In this document: positions 34,653-43,655 of the stretch, piece by piece
Numbering within the stretch: the first letter of the stretch is position 1
Layout of the letters: each line of letters begins with the position of its first letter
Origin: Rapidithrix thailandica
Lineage (GTDB): Bacteria > Bacteroidota > Bacteroidia > Cytophagales > Flammeovirgaceae
NCBI RefSeq assembly: GCF_039710355.1
Contig: NZ_JBDKWZ010000001.1
Span: 434,001 to 498,000 of the forward strand
Direction: 5' to 3'
Length of the DNA stretch: 64,000 bases
Program-made: the position numbers and the translations under genes
The notes under the pieces: generated by a model
What the model saw: the letters and a program-made list of their open reading frames with translations, nothing else
Told to the model about the DNA's origin: nothing
The model's database searches: none

Positions 34653-37016
34653 TTAAAACTGAAAAAACACGCTCATTTTAGCATTTATCCCTTGGCCTTT
34701 TACAATGAATTTACCCAGAGGAGAAGACCATTGCGATCGGGCCGGGAAGTAGTCCGTGTTCAAAATATTGTTGATGGTTCCCGACACTTTGAGGCTTTTG
34801 TGTACTTGATAACTCGCAGAAAAATTCACCAAATGGTAATCTTCTTTTACGGAAGTTTTTCCATAGTCGTACACCCCTTGGTCGTTTGTTGAAAAGCGAT
34901 CGCGCTCCCCTACATATAAATAGGAGATTAACAATTCCAACTGACGGGTTGGTTGTATGGAAACAAAGGTTGTAAACTTTGGAGGAGCGATTTTGTCACC
35001 GCCAATGTACGTGTAATTGTTTGTATTCTTTACTTTGGTCAACCCCTCGACCCAGGTATAAGTGGCTCCGGCTTTTAAATAACCGGTAAAGCGGTAATCG
35101 ACAGACAGTTCCGTGCCGAAAATCCGTTGAGGGGCTCTTTGTAATTCAAAGCGATTTTCCGCCTCATTCAAGGACAGGCCGGTGCCTAATTCGGAAGTAT
35201 TTACAAACCCGGCAACTTCTAAACGGAAATTTTTGAGCCGGCTGCTAAAACCCAACTCATAGTTATTGGTCAGCACGGGTTCCAGGTGAATGTCTTGGAT
35301 GGAAGCTGCTGAGGCATTGCGCAAGGTGAGTCCTAGGTCAGGTAGGGAAAAAGCCTGGGAAAAGCTAAGGTAAGGGTTGAAGACCGGGTCTTTCATCAAG
35401 CGCAAACCAATATTAAAAATCAAACTGCTGTAGTTGAGTGATCCTCCGGTTACGCTTTTGGATTTTGTAAAATTGCCGTCTTCTTTAGGGCTGTAGGGCA
35501 AGGTGTTATAGTCATCTATAGCAAGGAATACGTTTTCATACCGGAGGCCGGACTTTATAACCAATGCTTCACCGAGATTGAGTTTGAGCTGGGCATAGGG
35601 TGCAACACTGTGCATTTTAATTTCCGGTACCCATTTTCTGCCGTCCGTCAGGGGTTGCGAGGTGATATCTCTTAAATAATCGATACCATACAATAGGTTT
35701 CCTTTAAGTTGCGCAGAGAGAGGCAATGAAGTGGTGAACAAGGGTCTGGCTCCGTATTTTTTAGATAGTATCCTGGATTGCCCGCCCCCTTCAAAGGTAT
35801 TGGCATAGAAAAAAGTATTGTCTGTTTTTTGATAGTAGACGTCCATAGAAAAATCCGTATGTCCGCCAATAAGTTTTTGATGGCTGTATTTCAAAATGGC
35901 ATTGGTCGTTTTGGTTCCCGGAGTTGTACCCGGGTTTTCTCCTTTGAGCCCATAGGCCTTTTCCAATCGGTAACCGGACTCATCGGCAACCTGCCGACCG
36001 AATACCGGAATGTATTCGGTATCCTGATGACTGTTGTAATAGTTGTAAGTTGCCTGAAGGCGTTGAGTAGGAGTGAAATTGTAGCCGGCTTTTGCAAACA
36101 AATTATAACTTTTTGTGTCAAATACGCCATAAGTAGGCACCAGAACATCCCCTTCGCTGTCCCGTTGTACTCCGGTATGTTCCCAGCCGGCATTGCTAAC
36201 AAAATCAACTTTACCGGTTTTTCCGGATAGCATAAGATTAGCACCATAGCCCAGTGTTTCATTGGTTTGCTTAAGTGAACCCATACCGTCCAATCTTAAC
36301 CTTCCACTGAAGTCTTGGCCGGAAGCTTTTTTAGTAATGTAATTGATAATCCCTCCATCGGCCCCGTTGCCGTAAATGGCGGTTGCACCTTTGATTACTT
36401 CCACTCTTTCAATGACATTCGGGTCCAGTCCCCTGATGTCCAGTTGTCCGTTGCGCAAGGTTGTGGATTGAGGTACACCATCTACCATGACCAAAACACC
36501 TCTCCCTCGCATGGTTTGCCCCCAGTTGCTTCCGGTACCTGTGGAAGGGGCCAGGCCGGGTACCAATTGTGCCAATATTTCATTCACGTTGGATGTGGCG
36601 TTGAGTTGGCTTTCAAGTTCTTTTGCCGATAAAGTAGTGATTGCCCCAGGTACTTCGTCCAGTGCTTCCGGTGCCCTGGTAGCAGAAACAACCAGCTCCT
36701 CTAGCATGGTATCTTCTTTCTCTATGCGAAGGGTCAAAGTCAACGTTTGTCCGGCTTGTACGTTAATCGTTTGCCGTGATGGACGATAGCCGACACCGGA
36801 TACCGCTATTGTATAGGTTCCTGATGTAATGTTGCGTAGTTCAAAACTACCGGAAGGATCGGTGGTCGTACCTATTTTGGTTTGGGTTAAATAGACATTC
36901 AAGTAGGCCCCGGGCTCCCCGGAGGAATCGATTACTTTTCCTTTTATTTGAGAGGACTGTGCCAGTAGTTGTAAGGTACTTAATAGCAATAGAATAGTAA
37001 AGTTGTAGATTTTCAT
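34653..37016 (-). CDS. TonB-dependent outer-membrane receptor, siderophore type
   Basis: A 787-residue receptor. Signal peptide (ILLLLSTLQLLAQ) is followed by a carboxypeptidase-regulatory-like domain (about 22-100, IKGKVIDSSGEPGAYLNVYL), a plug domain (about 115-225, with LEELVVSATRAPEALDEVPG, MRGRGVLVMVDGVPQ and GADGGIINYITKK) and a 22-strand barrel ending in the aromatic MSVFFQF. The plug resembles catecholate-siderophore or FecA/FhuA-type receptors, so iron uptake is likely; the ligand is unknown. A 15-bp palindrome TATTTAG-A-CTAAATA lies 8 bp upstream of the start and resembles DtxR/IdeR-family operators, supporting metal control. Confidence 0.92.
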   Translation of the reverse strand: MKIYNFTILLLLSTLQLLAQSSQIKGKVIDSSGEPGAYLNVYLTQTKIGTTTDPSGSFELRNITSGTYTIAVSGVGYRPSRQTINVQAGQTLTLTLRIEKEDTMLEELVVSATRAPEALDEVPGAITTLSAKELESQLNATSNVNEILAQLVPGLAPSTGTGSNWGQTMRGRGVLVMVDGVPQSTTLRNGQLDIRGLDPNVIERVEVIKGATAIYGNGADGGIINYITKKASGQDFSGRLRLDGMGSLKQTNETLGYGANLMLSGKTGKVDFVSNAGWEHTGVQRDSEGDVLVPTYGVFDTKSYNLFAKAGYNFTPTQRLQATYNYYNSHQDTEYIPVFGRQVADESGYRLEKAYGLKGENPGTTPGTKTTNAILKYSHQKLIGGHTDFSMDVYYQKTDNTFFYANTFEGGGQSRILSKKYGARPLFTTSLPLSAQLKGNLLYGIDYLRDITSQPLTDGRKWVPEIKMHSVAPYAQLKLNLGEALVIKSGLRYENVFLAIDDYNTLPYSPKEDGNFTKSKSVTGGSLNYSSLIFNIGLRLMKDPVFNPYLSFSQAFSLPDLGLTLRNASAASIQDIHLEPVLTNNYELGFSSRLKNFRLEVAGFVNTSELGTGLSLNEAENRFELQRAPQRIFGTELSVDYRFTGYLKAGATYTWVEGLTKVKNTNNYTYIGGDKIAPPKFTTFVSIQPTRQLELLISYLYVGERDRFSTNDQGVYDYGKTSVKEDYHLVNFSASYQVHKSLKVSGTINNILNTDYFPARSQWSSPLGKFIVKGQGINAKMSVFFQF

Positions 37017-37023
37017 TCGATGT

Positions 37024-37038
37024 TATTTAGACTAAATA
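37024..37038. promoter_or_regulatory. DtxR-like palindrome at the TonB receptor start
   Basis: TATTTAG, a central A and CTAAATA form a perfect 15-bp palindrome with core TTAGnCTAA, similar to DtxR/IdeR/MntR operators. It sits 7 bp before the receptor ATG (37016), where a repressor would block transcription or ribosome entry. Confidence 0.45.
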
Positions 37039-37281
37039 TAAATAATTGCACGAAGCTAAAAACCAAGAACTTGTTTCACAATACTCAGGGTAATAAATTT
37101 ACAGCCTTAAGAAGGCTTTTTGGAGAAAGCGATAGGACGCAGTGTGACCACTGATGTAGTGTTTTGGTAATTTGTACCAATACAATAGACACAGCAATCG
37201 CCAAAGGGGGCAGTAAACCAAATGCATACTTTAATTCATACATTCACAAGAGAGTTGTGCCTATACTTTGCAACTTGAAGG

Positions 37282-37328
37282 AAGGTAAAGCCCCTTGGAC
37301 ATCTGAGCAATCCAAGGGGCTTTACCTT
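37282..37328 (-). terminator. terminator of the rRNA methyltransferase gene
   Basis: AAGGTAAAGCCCCTTGGA (37282-37299) and its complement (37311-37328) form a perfect 18-bp stem with an 11-nt loop, ending 4 bp from the methyltransferase stop (37332). Confidence 0.8.
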
Positions 37329-37331
37329 TAT

Positions 37332-38726
37332 CTAAATTTCTTTCCGGATTCGCCAATCCATCGGGTAGTAGTTATTGATACGGTTAGAGAGAACTTTGAT
37401 CCATCCCAAAGTATTCCCCTGATAACTCACCTGAAACCAGCCTTGTTTTCCGGAAGTATCCAGGGAAAATTCGGCTCTTCTCAAATAGCTGATGGCCTGT
37501 TCATAGTCCAATTCTACGGACGGCAAGTCTTCATGCCCGAGCGGACTCATCGCCAAATGGTGTGAAGGAATGAGTTTTTCATTTTTAAATTTTCCGACTT
37601 CTATTCCCGCCAGTTCGATGTTGAGTTTGTGTTGCAGCAATTTGAAATCCTCTTGCAGGAAAGGAGGCAAAGCCCACAATTGGTCGCCTTGCATTACATA
37701 AAAATGCTTTTCGGAATCCTTCACCCACTTTTTCAAATGATTTAAATATTTCTTAGGGAAAGGTTTGAACTTCTCTGCTTGTTTTTTCTTTTTCGAAAGT
37801 TTGATTTTGGGAGGTTTAAATCCATGCTCTTCTTTGCGAAGGCAAGACAAGAAGAAGCCCTCTCCCTCTGTTTGGTGAAAGTAAAACCGGTAGCCGTATT
37901 GCTCTGCTTGGAATTGAGTTTCTTCGATCTGCCAAGAGGCATCGATAGGGATTCTGACAGATTGAAAAGGGTAATTTTCCATTAACCATTGTACATTTTT
38001 CTCATTTTCATCCATCGAAAAGGTACAGGTACTATAAACCAACAAACCGCCCGGTTTCACTGTATCGGCAATGCTGGTAAGGATACTGCGCTGCGTGTGT
38101 GCGCATGATTTTACCAGATGTTCCGACCATTGTGCCCGGGCCTTGTAATCCTTCCGGAACATACCTTCGCCCGAACAAGGGGCGTCAATCACGGCAATGT
38201 CAAAAAACTCTTTTAAATCTTCAAAGTCCTGTGGGTTGTTATTGGTTGCCAAGATATTCGGGGCTCCCCAACGCACGATGTTTTCGCTCAAGGCATTTAA
38301 GCGTTTTCTCACCAATTCATTGGAAATGAGATAGCTGTTTTCATTCAATAAACTATTCACCAACGTACTCTTGCCTCCCGGAGCAGCACAAAGGTCTAGT
38401 ACGCGTAATGGAGCCGTCAAGTCAGCAGTTTGTTCCAAGGCATGTTGTAAAAACATGGAAGAGGCTTCTTGCACATAGTAAGCACCGGCAAAAATATGCG
38501 GGTCTTTCACAAACTCCGGACGTTCGGGCAAGTAGTAGCCGTTTTTACACCAAGGGATCTTTTTCCAAGTCTCTGGGATGGTAAATTTTTTCAGGGGGTT
38601 GGTACGCAAAGTAGTGGGTTGCTCCTCTTTGCTTATGGAAGCTGCAAAATCCTCAAAGGTATCCCCTAATTGCGCTTGCATCCGGGCGACAAAGTCCTTG
38701 GGCAATATATCTAAAGTTGTTGACAT
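37332..38726 (-). CDS. rRNA cytosine-C5 methyltransferase (RsmF/NOL1-NOP2-sun family)
   Basis: A 464-residue SAM-dependent enzyme. DLCAAPGGKS (111-120) binds SAM; DAPCSGEGMFRKD (181-193, C184) and YSTCTFSMDENE (231-242, C234) carry the two catalytic cysteines typical of RNA m5C methyltransferases. The C-terminal third is a PUA-like RNA-binding part like that of RsmF/YebU (positions about 330-464). By family it methylates 16S rRNA, but a tRNA target cannot be excluded. The gene is immediately upstream of nothing on the same strand; a small secreted-protein gene lies 24 bp upstream. Confidence 0.92.
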   Translation of the reverse strand: MSTTLDILPKDFVARMQAQLGDTFEDFAASISKEEQPTTLRTNPLKKFTIPETWKKIPWCKNGYYLPERPEFVKDPHIFAGAYYVQEASSMFLQHALEQTADLTAPLRVLDLCAAPGGKSTLVNSLLNENSYLISNELVRKRLNALSENIVRWGAPNILATNNNPQDFEDLKEFFDIAVIDAPCSGEGMFRKDYKARAQWSEHLVKSCAHTQRSILTSIADTVKPGGLLVYSTCTFSMDENEKNVQWLMENYPFQSVRIPIDASWQIEETQFQAEQYGYRFYFHQTEGEGFFLSCLRKEEHGFKPPKIKLSKKKKQAEKFKPFPKKYLNHLKKWVKDSEKHFYVMQGDQLWALPPFLQEDFKLLQHKLNIELAGIEVGKFKNEKLIPSHHLAMSPLGHEDLPSVELDYEQAISYLRRAEFSLDTSGKQGWFQVSYQGNTLGWIKVLSNRINNYYPMDWRIRKEI

Positions 38727-38750
38727 CAGTTTATGGGTTTCTTTTTTTCC

Positions 38751-39185
38751 TTACGGGCACTCATCTATCAGCGGGTATCGCTTCATTTCATCTTCTTTGA
38801 CAAAAGCCAACTCCTGTTCAAAAATCATCATCAGGTATTCCCGGGTTACCAGGTCAAAATACAGAATGGCCATTTCAGGGTTTTGTTCTCCATCCTGATA
38901 GCGCAATAAAATTTCCGTGTCAGATTCTCCGGCTTGTATCTCAAGGATTTGGTACAGGGTGTCCCTCAGTGCAAAGTAACCGCTTTGCTGGTTGCTTTCA
39001 AATACAAAATAAAGTTTGCTTACTGCTTGTTGGCAGTGGGTGTGGATGATGGAATTCCCTACCGTATCCAAGTCCACTTCGATGAGCTTTTGTTTATGTA
39101 GGGAAGACAGAAATTCCGGAGATTGGGCTTTGGCCATTTGAGGCATGAAGCACATAACTAAAAACAACGCCAGTAAAACGGGCAT
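38751..39185 (-). CDS. small secreted protein, unknown function
   Basis: A 144-residue protein with signal peptide MPVLLALFLVMCFMPQMAKA cut before QSPEF. The mature part is acidic, with a beta-rich pattern, two Cys far apart (HCQQ and the C-terminal DECP) and no known domain. It is 24 bp upstream of the rRNA methyltransferase gene on the same strand, so the two may share a transcript, though a functional link is not obvious. Probably periplasmic. Confidence 0.65.
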   Translation of the reverse strand: MPVLLALFLVMCFMPQMAKAQSPEFLSSLHKQKLIEVDLDTVGNSIIHTHCQQAVSKLYFVFESNQQSGYFALRDTLYQILEIQAGESDTEILLRYQDGEQNPEMAILYFDLVTREYLMMIFEQELAFVKEDEMKRYPLIDECP

Positions 39186-39287
39186 GATGTAGCATTTTCG
39201 AAGTTAAAAAAGCTGGTCGTAGGTTGTAAGAATCTATTTAAGAATGCAAGAAATAATGTTCTTTTTTCTAAATAGAGCCGGTAACTT

Positions 39288-39647
39288 TTAGGGAGTGTCG
39301 CCCTTGTCCATTCTTTTCTGCATTATCCGCTCCATCCGTTGATTGAGTGTGTCTTCCAGGGCTTTGTAAATTGTTTGCAGTTCTTGAGGGTTATCGTTGT
39401 AATACCGATCACTGTGCTTGTAAGTAACCGTATCGATACCTCTTTCCTGGAGTTTTAAGAAAAAAAGACTGTCAAACAATATCTCTTTGACATTCATGGA
39501 TGTCTTCTCTTGAAAAACCTGAACTTCCAGAATATTTCTATCGGCTAAAACCTCGATCATGGTTTTGTGATCCAACACACCTTCCGGTAGTTTCTCATTG
39601 GAGCAGGCTGCGAAGAGCAACAGAAATAAGGGTAAAACTCGTTTCAT
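39288..39647 (-). CDS. DUF4296 lipoprotein
   Basis: A 119-residue envelope lipoprotein. The signal sequence ends in the lipobox LFAAC|S (Cys15), and the mature part matches the DUF4296 pattern: KTMIEVLADRNILEVQV, a long helical stretch with DSLFFLKLQERGIDTVTYKHS and YYNDNPQELQTIY, common in Bacteroidota. Function unknown. Lies 102 bp upstream of the small secreted-protein gene and is divergent from the DUF58 gene. Confidence 0.82.
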   Translation of the reverse strand: MKRVLPLFLLLFAACSNEKLPEGVLDHKTMIEVLADRNILEVQVFQEKTSMNVKEILFDSLFFLKLQERGIDTVTYKHSDRYYNDNPQELQTIYKALEDTLNQRMERIMQKRMDKGDTP

Positions 39648-39771
39648 GGCTTAAAATTAGCCAGATTCCCCGTAACTTTGATGGGTGCAGGGTTAAAATC
39701 TGTTAAATCCTGTGATAGATGTATTGAATAATACATATTCGCATTAGAATCGATTCAAATTGCCTGTTGAC

Positions 39772-40644
39772 ATGAGGGACTTAGTAAAAAGACTGCGTAA
39801 GTACGAAATCCGCATCCGGAAAGCCATTAATTCTCAAATGCAAGGAGACTTTCATTCGGTATTTAAAGGCTCGGGGTTGGAGTTTGATGATGTGCGTGCC
39901 TATCAATACGGAGACGATGTGCGACATATCGACTGGAATGTTTCTGCCAAGGGGCATGGTACTTTCGTCAAAACATTTAAGGAAGAGAAAGAGCAAAATA
40001 TCTTTTTTATTCTGGATGTCAGTGCCTCTCAGGACATTGGCAAACCCTCACAGAAGAAAATTGACATTGCCCGGGAAATTTGCGGTATTCTTACCCTGTC
40101 GGGCATCAAAGAATCCAGTTCGGTGGGCTTGCTTTGCTACAGCGATACCAAAGAAAAATACATCAAACCGAACAAAGGCATTAAACATGCCTATGAAATT
40201 GTCAATGCAGTGTATAAATTAGAGCCCAAGTCGACAAAAACCGATATTAATGCGGCTTTAAGTTTGGCCTTGAGTACGATCAAGCGAAAAAGTATTTTTG
40301 TCATCATCTCGGATTTTGTAGATGACGGTTATGAAAAGAACCTGAAAGCCATTGCACGGAAGCACGATTTGGTGGTGATTCACCTTGCTGACGACCGGGA
40401 GGCCAAATTCCCCCGAATCGGAATTGTGCCCTTGTATGATAAAGAAGCAGGTAAAACCGTGTGGGTGAACACTTCTTCCGCAGATTTTCGGGGGAAATTA
40501 GACCGCTACTACAGCAAAAACCGGGAAGAACTGGACGAACTTTGTCGGAAAAACAATGCCAATTACCTCTTTGTCAACACGCAGGAAGATTATGTTCCTA
40601 AATTGGTAAAACTGTTTAAGATCCGCAACCGGATTCGAAGGTGA
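39772..40644 (+). CDS. DUF58 protein (Bat cluster)
   Basis: A 291-residue cytoplasmic protein from the ATG at 39772; an in-frame TTG four codons earlier is possible but less likely. GLEFDDVRAYQYGDDVRHIDWNVSAK (about 34-60; key parts DVRAYQ and DIDWN-like HIDWN) is the DUF58 signature, followed by a VWA-like fold with FILDVSASQD. DUF58 proteins act with MoxR ATPases and VWA proteins in Bat-type clusters. The usual moxR is absent upstream (a minus-strand lipoprotein is there instead). Confidence 0.9.
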   Translation: MRDLVKRLRKYEIRIRKAINSQMQGDFHSVFKGSGLEFDDVRAYQYGDDVRHIDWNVSAKGHGTFVKTFKEEKEQNIFFILDVSASQDIGKPSQKKIDIAREICGILTLSGIKESSSVGLLCYSDTKEKYIKPNKGIKHAYEIVNAVYKLEPKSTKTDINAALSLALSTIKRKSIFVIISDFVDDGYEKNLKAIARKHDLVVIHLADDREAKFPRIGIVPLYDKEAGKTVWVNTSSADFRGKLDRYYSKNREELDELCRKNNANYLFVNTQEDYVPKLVKLFKIRNRIRR

Positions 40645-40718
40645 TCATCCCTTGGATTCGTTCAAACGATTTTAGGGTGTTCCGGTTCAATCTTTGTCTC
40701 ATGACTACTAATTAACAA

Positions 40719-41621
40719 ATGACCAAAAATATAGCTATACTTCATAGAATAGTGATTTTGCTTGTGCTGTTGGGAGGAGGACAAGTGCTGGCTCAACAGG
40801 CTTTACCAAATGGCCGGTTTCTACAAGACAGTGTAAAACTTGGAGAGCCTGTCAAGTATATTCTTACCTATAAGCACTCTCCGGATCTGGAAGTTTTCTT
40901 TCCTGATTCCTCTTATGATTTTTCTCCTTTTGAATATATCGATAAAGAATTTTTTCCCACAGTTACCGATTCCACCGGGAGCCTGGACAGTGTGGTATAT
41001 ACTTTAGCGACCTTTGAAATCGAAAACATTCAAGGGCTTGCCGTTCCTGCTTTGATCCACAAGGAAGATCAGGAGGAATCGGATAAAATCTACCCGGAAA
41101 AAGATCAGGTTGCCCTGATAGAATTGGTAGAGCAAGTATCCGACCCTGCTGAACTATTTGAAAACACCACTGCAGCAAAAGTTAATCGGCAGTTTGATAC
41201 GGAAAAATGGAGCCTGATAGCCGGGGGCGTGCTTGGAGTGGTCGTGATCCTTGGCTTGGTATTTAATAAACCTGTTCGCAAAGCGTACCGTCTGAAAAGG
41301 TTACGTAACCAACATCGTCATTTTATGGCTACTTATGAAGGTTTGATTCATAAGGATATAGATGATCAGAAACTCGAAAAGGTGATAAAATTGTGGAAGG
41401 GATACACGGCCAAACTGGTAGATATGCCGCTGTACAGTTATACCACCAAAGAAATCCAACGGACTATTCCCGATGAAAAACTCAACGATTCCTTGAAAAA
41501 TATTGACCGCTATATCTATGCAGGTTTGCAAGATGACCAAATCAAAGAGCACTTGCACTATTTGAGGGACTTTTCATTGGATGCCTTTAATAAAAAAGTG
41601 GAGGAGGTGAAACATGCTTGA
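40719..41621 (+). CDS. Bat-cluster membrane protein, unknown function
   Basis: A 300-residue protein with a signal peptide (RIVILLVLLGGGQVLAQ), a periplasmic Ig-like region (about 27-160), one membrane helix near 166-184 (SLIAGGVLGVVVILGLVF) and a cytoplasmic C-terminus. This is the layout of the uncharacterised membrane protein (DUF4381-like) that sits between DUF58 and BatA genes in Bacteroidota. Its stop overlaps the BatA-like start by 8 bp, so the two are coupled. No catalytic residues are visible. Confidence 0.75.
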   Translation: MTKNIAILHRIVILLVLLGGGQVLAQQALPNGRFLQDSVKLGEPVKYILTYKHSPDLEVFFPDSSYDFSPFEYIDKEFFPTVTDSTGSLDSVVYTLATFEIENIQGLAVPALIHKEDQEESDKIYPEKDQVALIELVEQVSDPAELFENTTAAKVNRQFDTEKWSLIAGGVLGVVVILGLVFNKPVRKAYRLKRLRNQHRHFMATYEGLIHKDIDDQKLEKVIKLWKGYTAKLVDMPLYSYTTKEIQRTIPDEKLNDSLKNIDRYIYAGLQDDQIKEHLHYLRDFSLDAFNKKVEEVKHA

Positions 41622-42657
41622 TCTGTATAAAGATTTTTGGAGTATAGAATGGTTTCTACCCGAAACCTTTACCAGCTTTGACTGGGAACACATGTATTTT
41701 TTATATTTGATTCCGGCCATTCCTTTATTTTTTCTGTTCCGTTGGCTGTTTCATGTGAAGTTCCGGCAAAAGCTGGATATTGCCATTCCGGAAAGAAAAC
41801 TGGAAGGTAACTGGACGGCCTGGATGCGGTTTGTCCCCAAAATTTTACTCTCCATTTGTTTGGGGTTTATTTTGGTAGCCTTGGCCCGGCCTCAAAAAAC
41901 CAGCGAGCAGGTGGACCAATGGACCGAAGGAATTGACATTATGCTGGTGTTGGATATCTCCGAATCCATGCAGATTGAAGATTTTTCACCCAACCGCCTG
42001 GAAGCGGCCAAAGATGTAGCCCGTAAGTTTATTGCCGGGAGGTTTCAAGACCGGATCGGACTGGTCATTTTCTCCGGGGAGGCAATTTCCTATGCTCCTT
42101 TAACTACGGATTATGCTTTGCTGAATACCTTGGTTGACGAGATCGATTTCACGATGATTGATAAAGGAGGAACAGCGATAGGCAGTGCCATAGCTGTAGG
42201 AATCAACCGGATGAAAGAATCGGATTCCAAGTCAAAGGTGTTGATTTTACTGAGTGACGGAGAGAATACGGCCGGAAGTATTGATCCGATAACAGCAGCC
42301 GAACTGGCTCATGCTTATGGTATTAAAATGTATTCTATCGGGGTAGGTAAAGAAGGAAAAGTGCCTTTTGGAACAGATATGTTTGGCCGGCCCCGTTACA
42401 TTGAGCAAAGTCTGGATGAAACTGCCCTACGGGAAATAGCCCGGATCGGGGAAGGACAGTATTTCCGGGCCACCAACAACCAGGCCTTGGTAGAAGTCTT
42501 TAACCGGATTGACACTTATGAAAAAGCCGAAATCAAGGAAACGCGCTTTAAGGACACCAAGGATTACTACCAAGTGTATTTGCTGTATGCCTTTTTGTTG
42601 TACTTTATTTGGATGTTAACAAAGAGTACTTTTATGGTGAATGCTTTGGAAGATTGA
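41614..42657 (+). CDS. VWA-domain membrane protein, BatA-like
   Basis: A 347-residue inner-membrane protein. Two membrane helices lie near 28-46 and 74-92, a VWA domain spans about 107-300 and a C-terminal helix is at about 325-342. The metal-ion-dependent adhesion site is intact (LDISESM, D114-x-S116-x-S118; later DKGGTAIGSAI and LLSDGENTAG). BatA-type proteins belong to the Bacteroides aerotolerance operon and are thought to support envelope stress survival. Here the cluster stops after this gene: batB to batE are missing, and the 160-bp repeat starts 12 bp after the stop. Confidence 0.9.
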   Translation: MLDLYKDFWSIEWFLPETFTSFDWEHMYFLYLIPAIPLFFLFRWLFHVKFRQKLDIAIPERKLEGNWTAWMRFVPKILLSICLGFILVALARPQKTSEQVDQWTEGIDIMLVLDISESMQIEDFSPNRLEAAKDVARKFIAGRFQDRIGLVIFSGEAISYAPLTTDYALLNTLVDEIDFTMIDKGGTAIGSAIAVGINRMKESDSKSKVLILLSDGENTAGSIDPITAAELAHAYGIKMYSIGVGKEGKVPFGTDMFGRPRYIEQSLDETALREIARIGEGQYFRATNNQALVEVFNRIDTYEKAEIKETRFKDTKDYYQVYLLYAFLLYFIWMLTKSTFMVNALED

Positions 42658-42669
42658 CGCTTTCACGAT

Positions 42670-42829
42670 GAAGTGGTTTACACGTAAAGTTTTTGAACGA
42701 AGATGGAATCAAAATCGGTTCATCAAGGCACTTTTTGAAGAGAATAGCCAAAGCTATTGTTGAAAAAAGTAACACGGAGGAGACGTTTTTAAAACATTTT
42801 TCAGGAAAAAGAAAAAGTTTAATCCACTT
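42670..42829 (+). repeat. 160-bp dispersed repeat, copy 2
   Basis: Gap-free partner of 17271-17430. In this copy a short frame (ATG 42668 to TGA 42761-42763, 31 codons beginning MKWFTRKVFERRW) is open; in copy 1 its start codon is TAG. A second frame, in another register, is open from 42672 to a TGA at 42843. Both copies follow directly after the last gene of a transcription unit. Confidence 0.85.
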
Positions 42830-42860
42830 TGATAAAAAAGTCTGATTTTCATTGTCAGGT

Positions 42861-42897
42861 ATTTACAATCTTCCGGTTTCTCCGAAAGACTGTAAAT
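42861..42897. terminator. possible terminator between BatA-like and PaiB-like genes
   Basis: ATTTACAATCTT (42861-42872) and AAGACTGTAAAT (42886-42897) pair over 12 bp with one mismatch around a 13-nt loop. No strong T-tract follows. It lies between two convergent genes. Confidence 0.45.
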
Positions 42898-42910
42898 CCT
42901 TGGTTTCTGG

Positions 42911-43525
42911 TTATTCGGCGATATCCTTCTTCATATAAACACCTAAAGCCTGTTCTACTTCACTATCACTACTGGTGAGGTGTTCGATAATTTTTTTCTG
43001 CTCATTTGCAGTTTTGTTTTGGCTTAACTTTTTCTGCCCCTGAAGTTCGGTGATTTCGATTTCAAAGGCTACAATCCCATTCAGCATTCCATTTTTAAAG
43101 CGTTCCGGAAGGCCATCCCATTGTGCTTTATAATCTTTTTCATAAAAGGCAATCGTTTTTTCTATTGCTTTTTGCTTTGAAGCAATATCGCTAATGATTT
43201 TTGCTTTGCCATAAGCATGAACTGTAATATAATCCCAAGTGGGTACATTCTCATTTCTGTCGTAGTGATTTGGAGAGATGTATGCGTGGGGTTCTGAAAA
43301 AATGATTAATGAGGTGGTGTTTTCAAGTACCTCAATCTGTTCATTCGCTTTGGCAAAATGTGAACTGATGAAGATGCTATCATCAATCTGTTCAACCACA
43401 AATGGTAAATGTGTGGCTATAGGTATACCTTCTTTTGCATTTATAATCGTAGCAAAGCTATATTGCTGCATAAATGCAAGGATTTCTTTTTGATTAGTGA
43501 ATCTGAACGAACGAGGAGTATACAT
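42911..43525 (-). CDS. FMN-binding regulator, PaiB family
   Basis: A 204-residue protein of the PaiB/transcriptional-regulator family, an FMN-binding split-barrel fold. Recognisable parts are MYTPRSFRF at the start, ATHLPFVV, SSHFAKAN, VIFSEPHAYISPNHY-like IFSEPHAYISP, and VPTWDYITVHAYGK, the family signature. Members act in control of sporulation and degradative genes in Bacillus, but many may be enzymes. A MocR-family regulator gene (45657) is usually next to such genes; here a lipoprotein gene and two repeat copies lie between them. By eye the pair is more A+T-rich than the flanks. Confidence 0.88.
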   Translation of the reverse strand: MYTPRSFRFTNQKEILAFMQQYSFATIINAKEGIPIATHLPFVVEQIDDSIFISSHFAKANEQIEVLENTTSLIIFSEPHAYISPNHYDRNENVPTWDYITVHAYGKAKIISDIASKQKAIEKTIAFYEKDYKAQWDGLPERFKNGMLNGIVAFEIEITELQGQKKLSQNKTANEQKKIIEHLTSSDSEVEQALGVYMKKDIAE

Positions 43526-43655
43526 ATTACTAGTTTTAATTTTTCAGTTTATTGTGATGGTTTTATTTTTCTGCCAGCCTATTGGCTACTTGATCGTGCT
43601 CTACATGCTTTTGGCATAGAGCTAAAGCTTTGGAGCATGTTTAAATTTTACCCTT

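Noticed and set aside
37164..37565. 133-residue plus-strand frame opposite the rRNA methyltransferase gene
   Set aside because: It covers the terminator and the 3' end of a clear gene on the other strand; a shadow frame.
42668..42763. 31-codon frame inside the 160-bp repeat copy 2
   Set aside because: Its start codon is a stop in copy 1 and most differences change the amino acid, so purifying selection on it is not evident.
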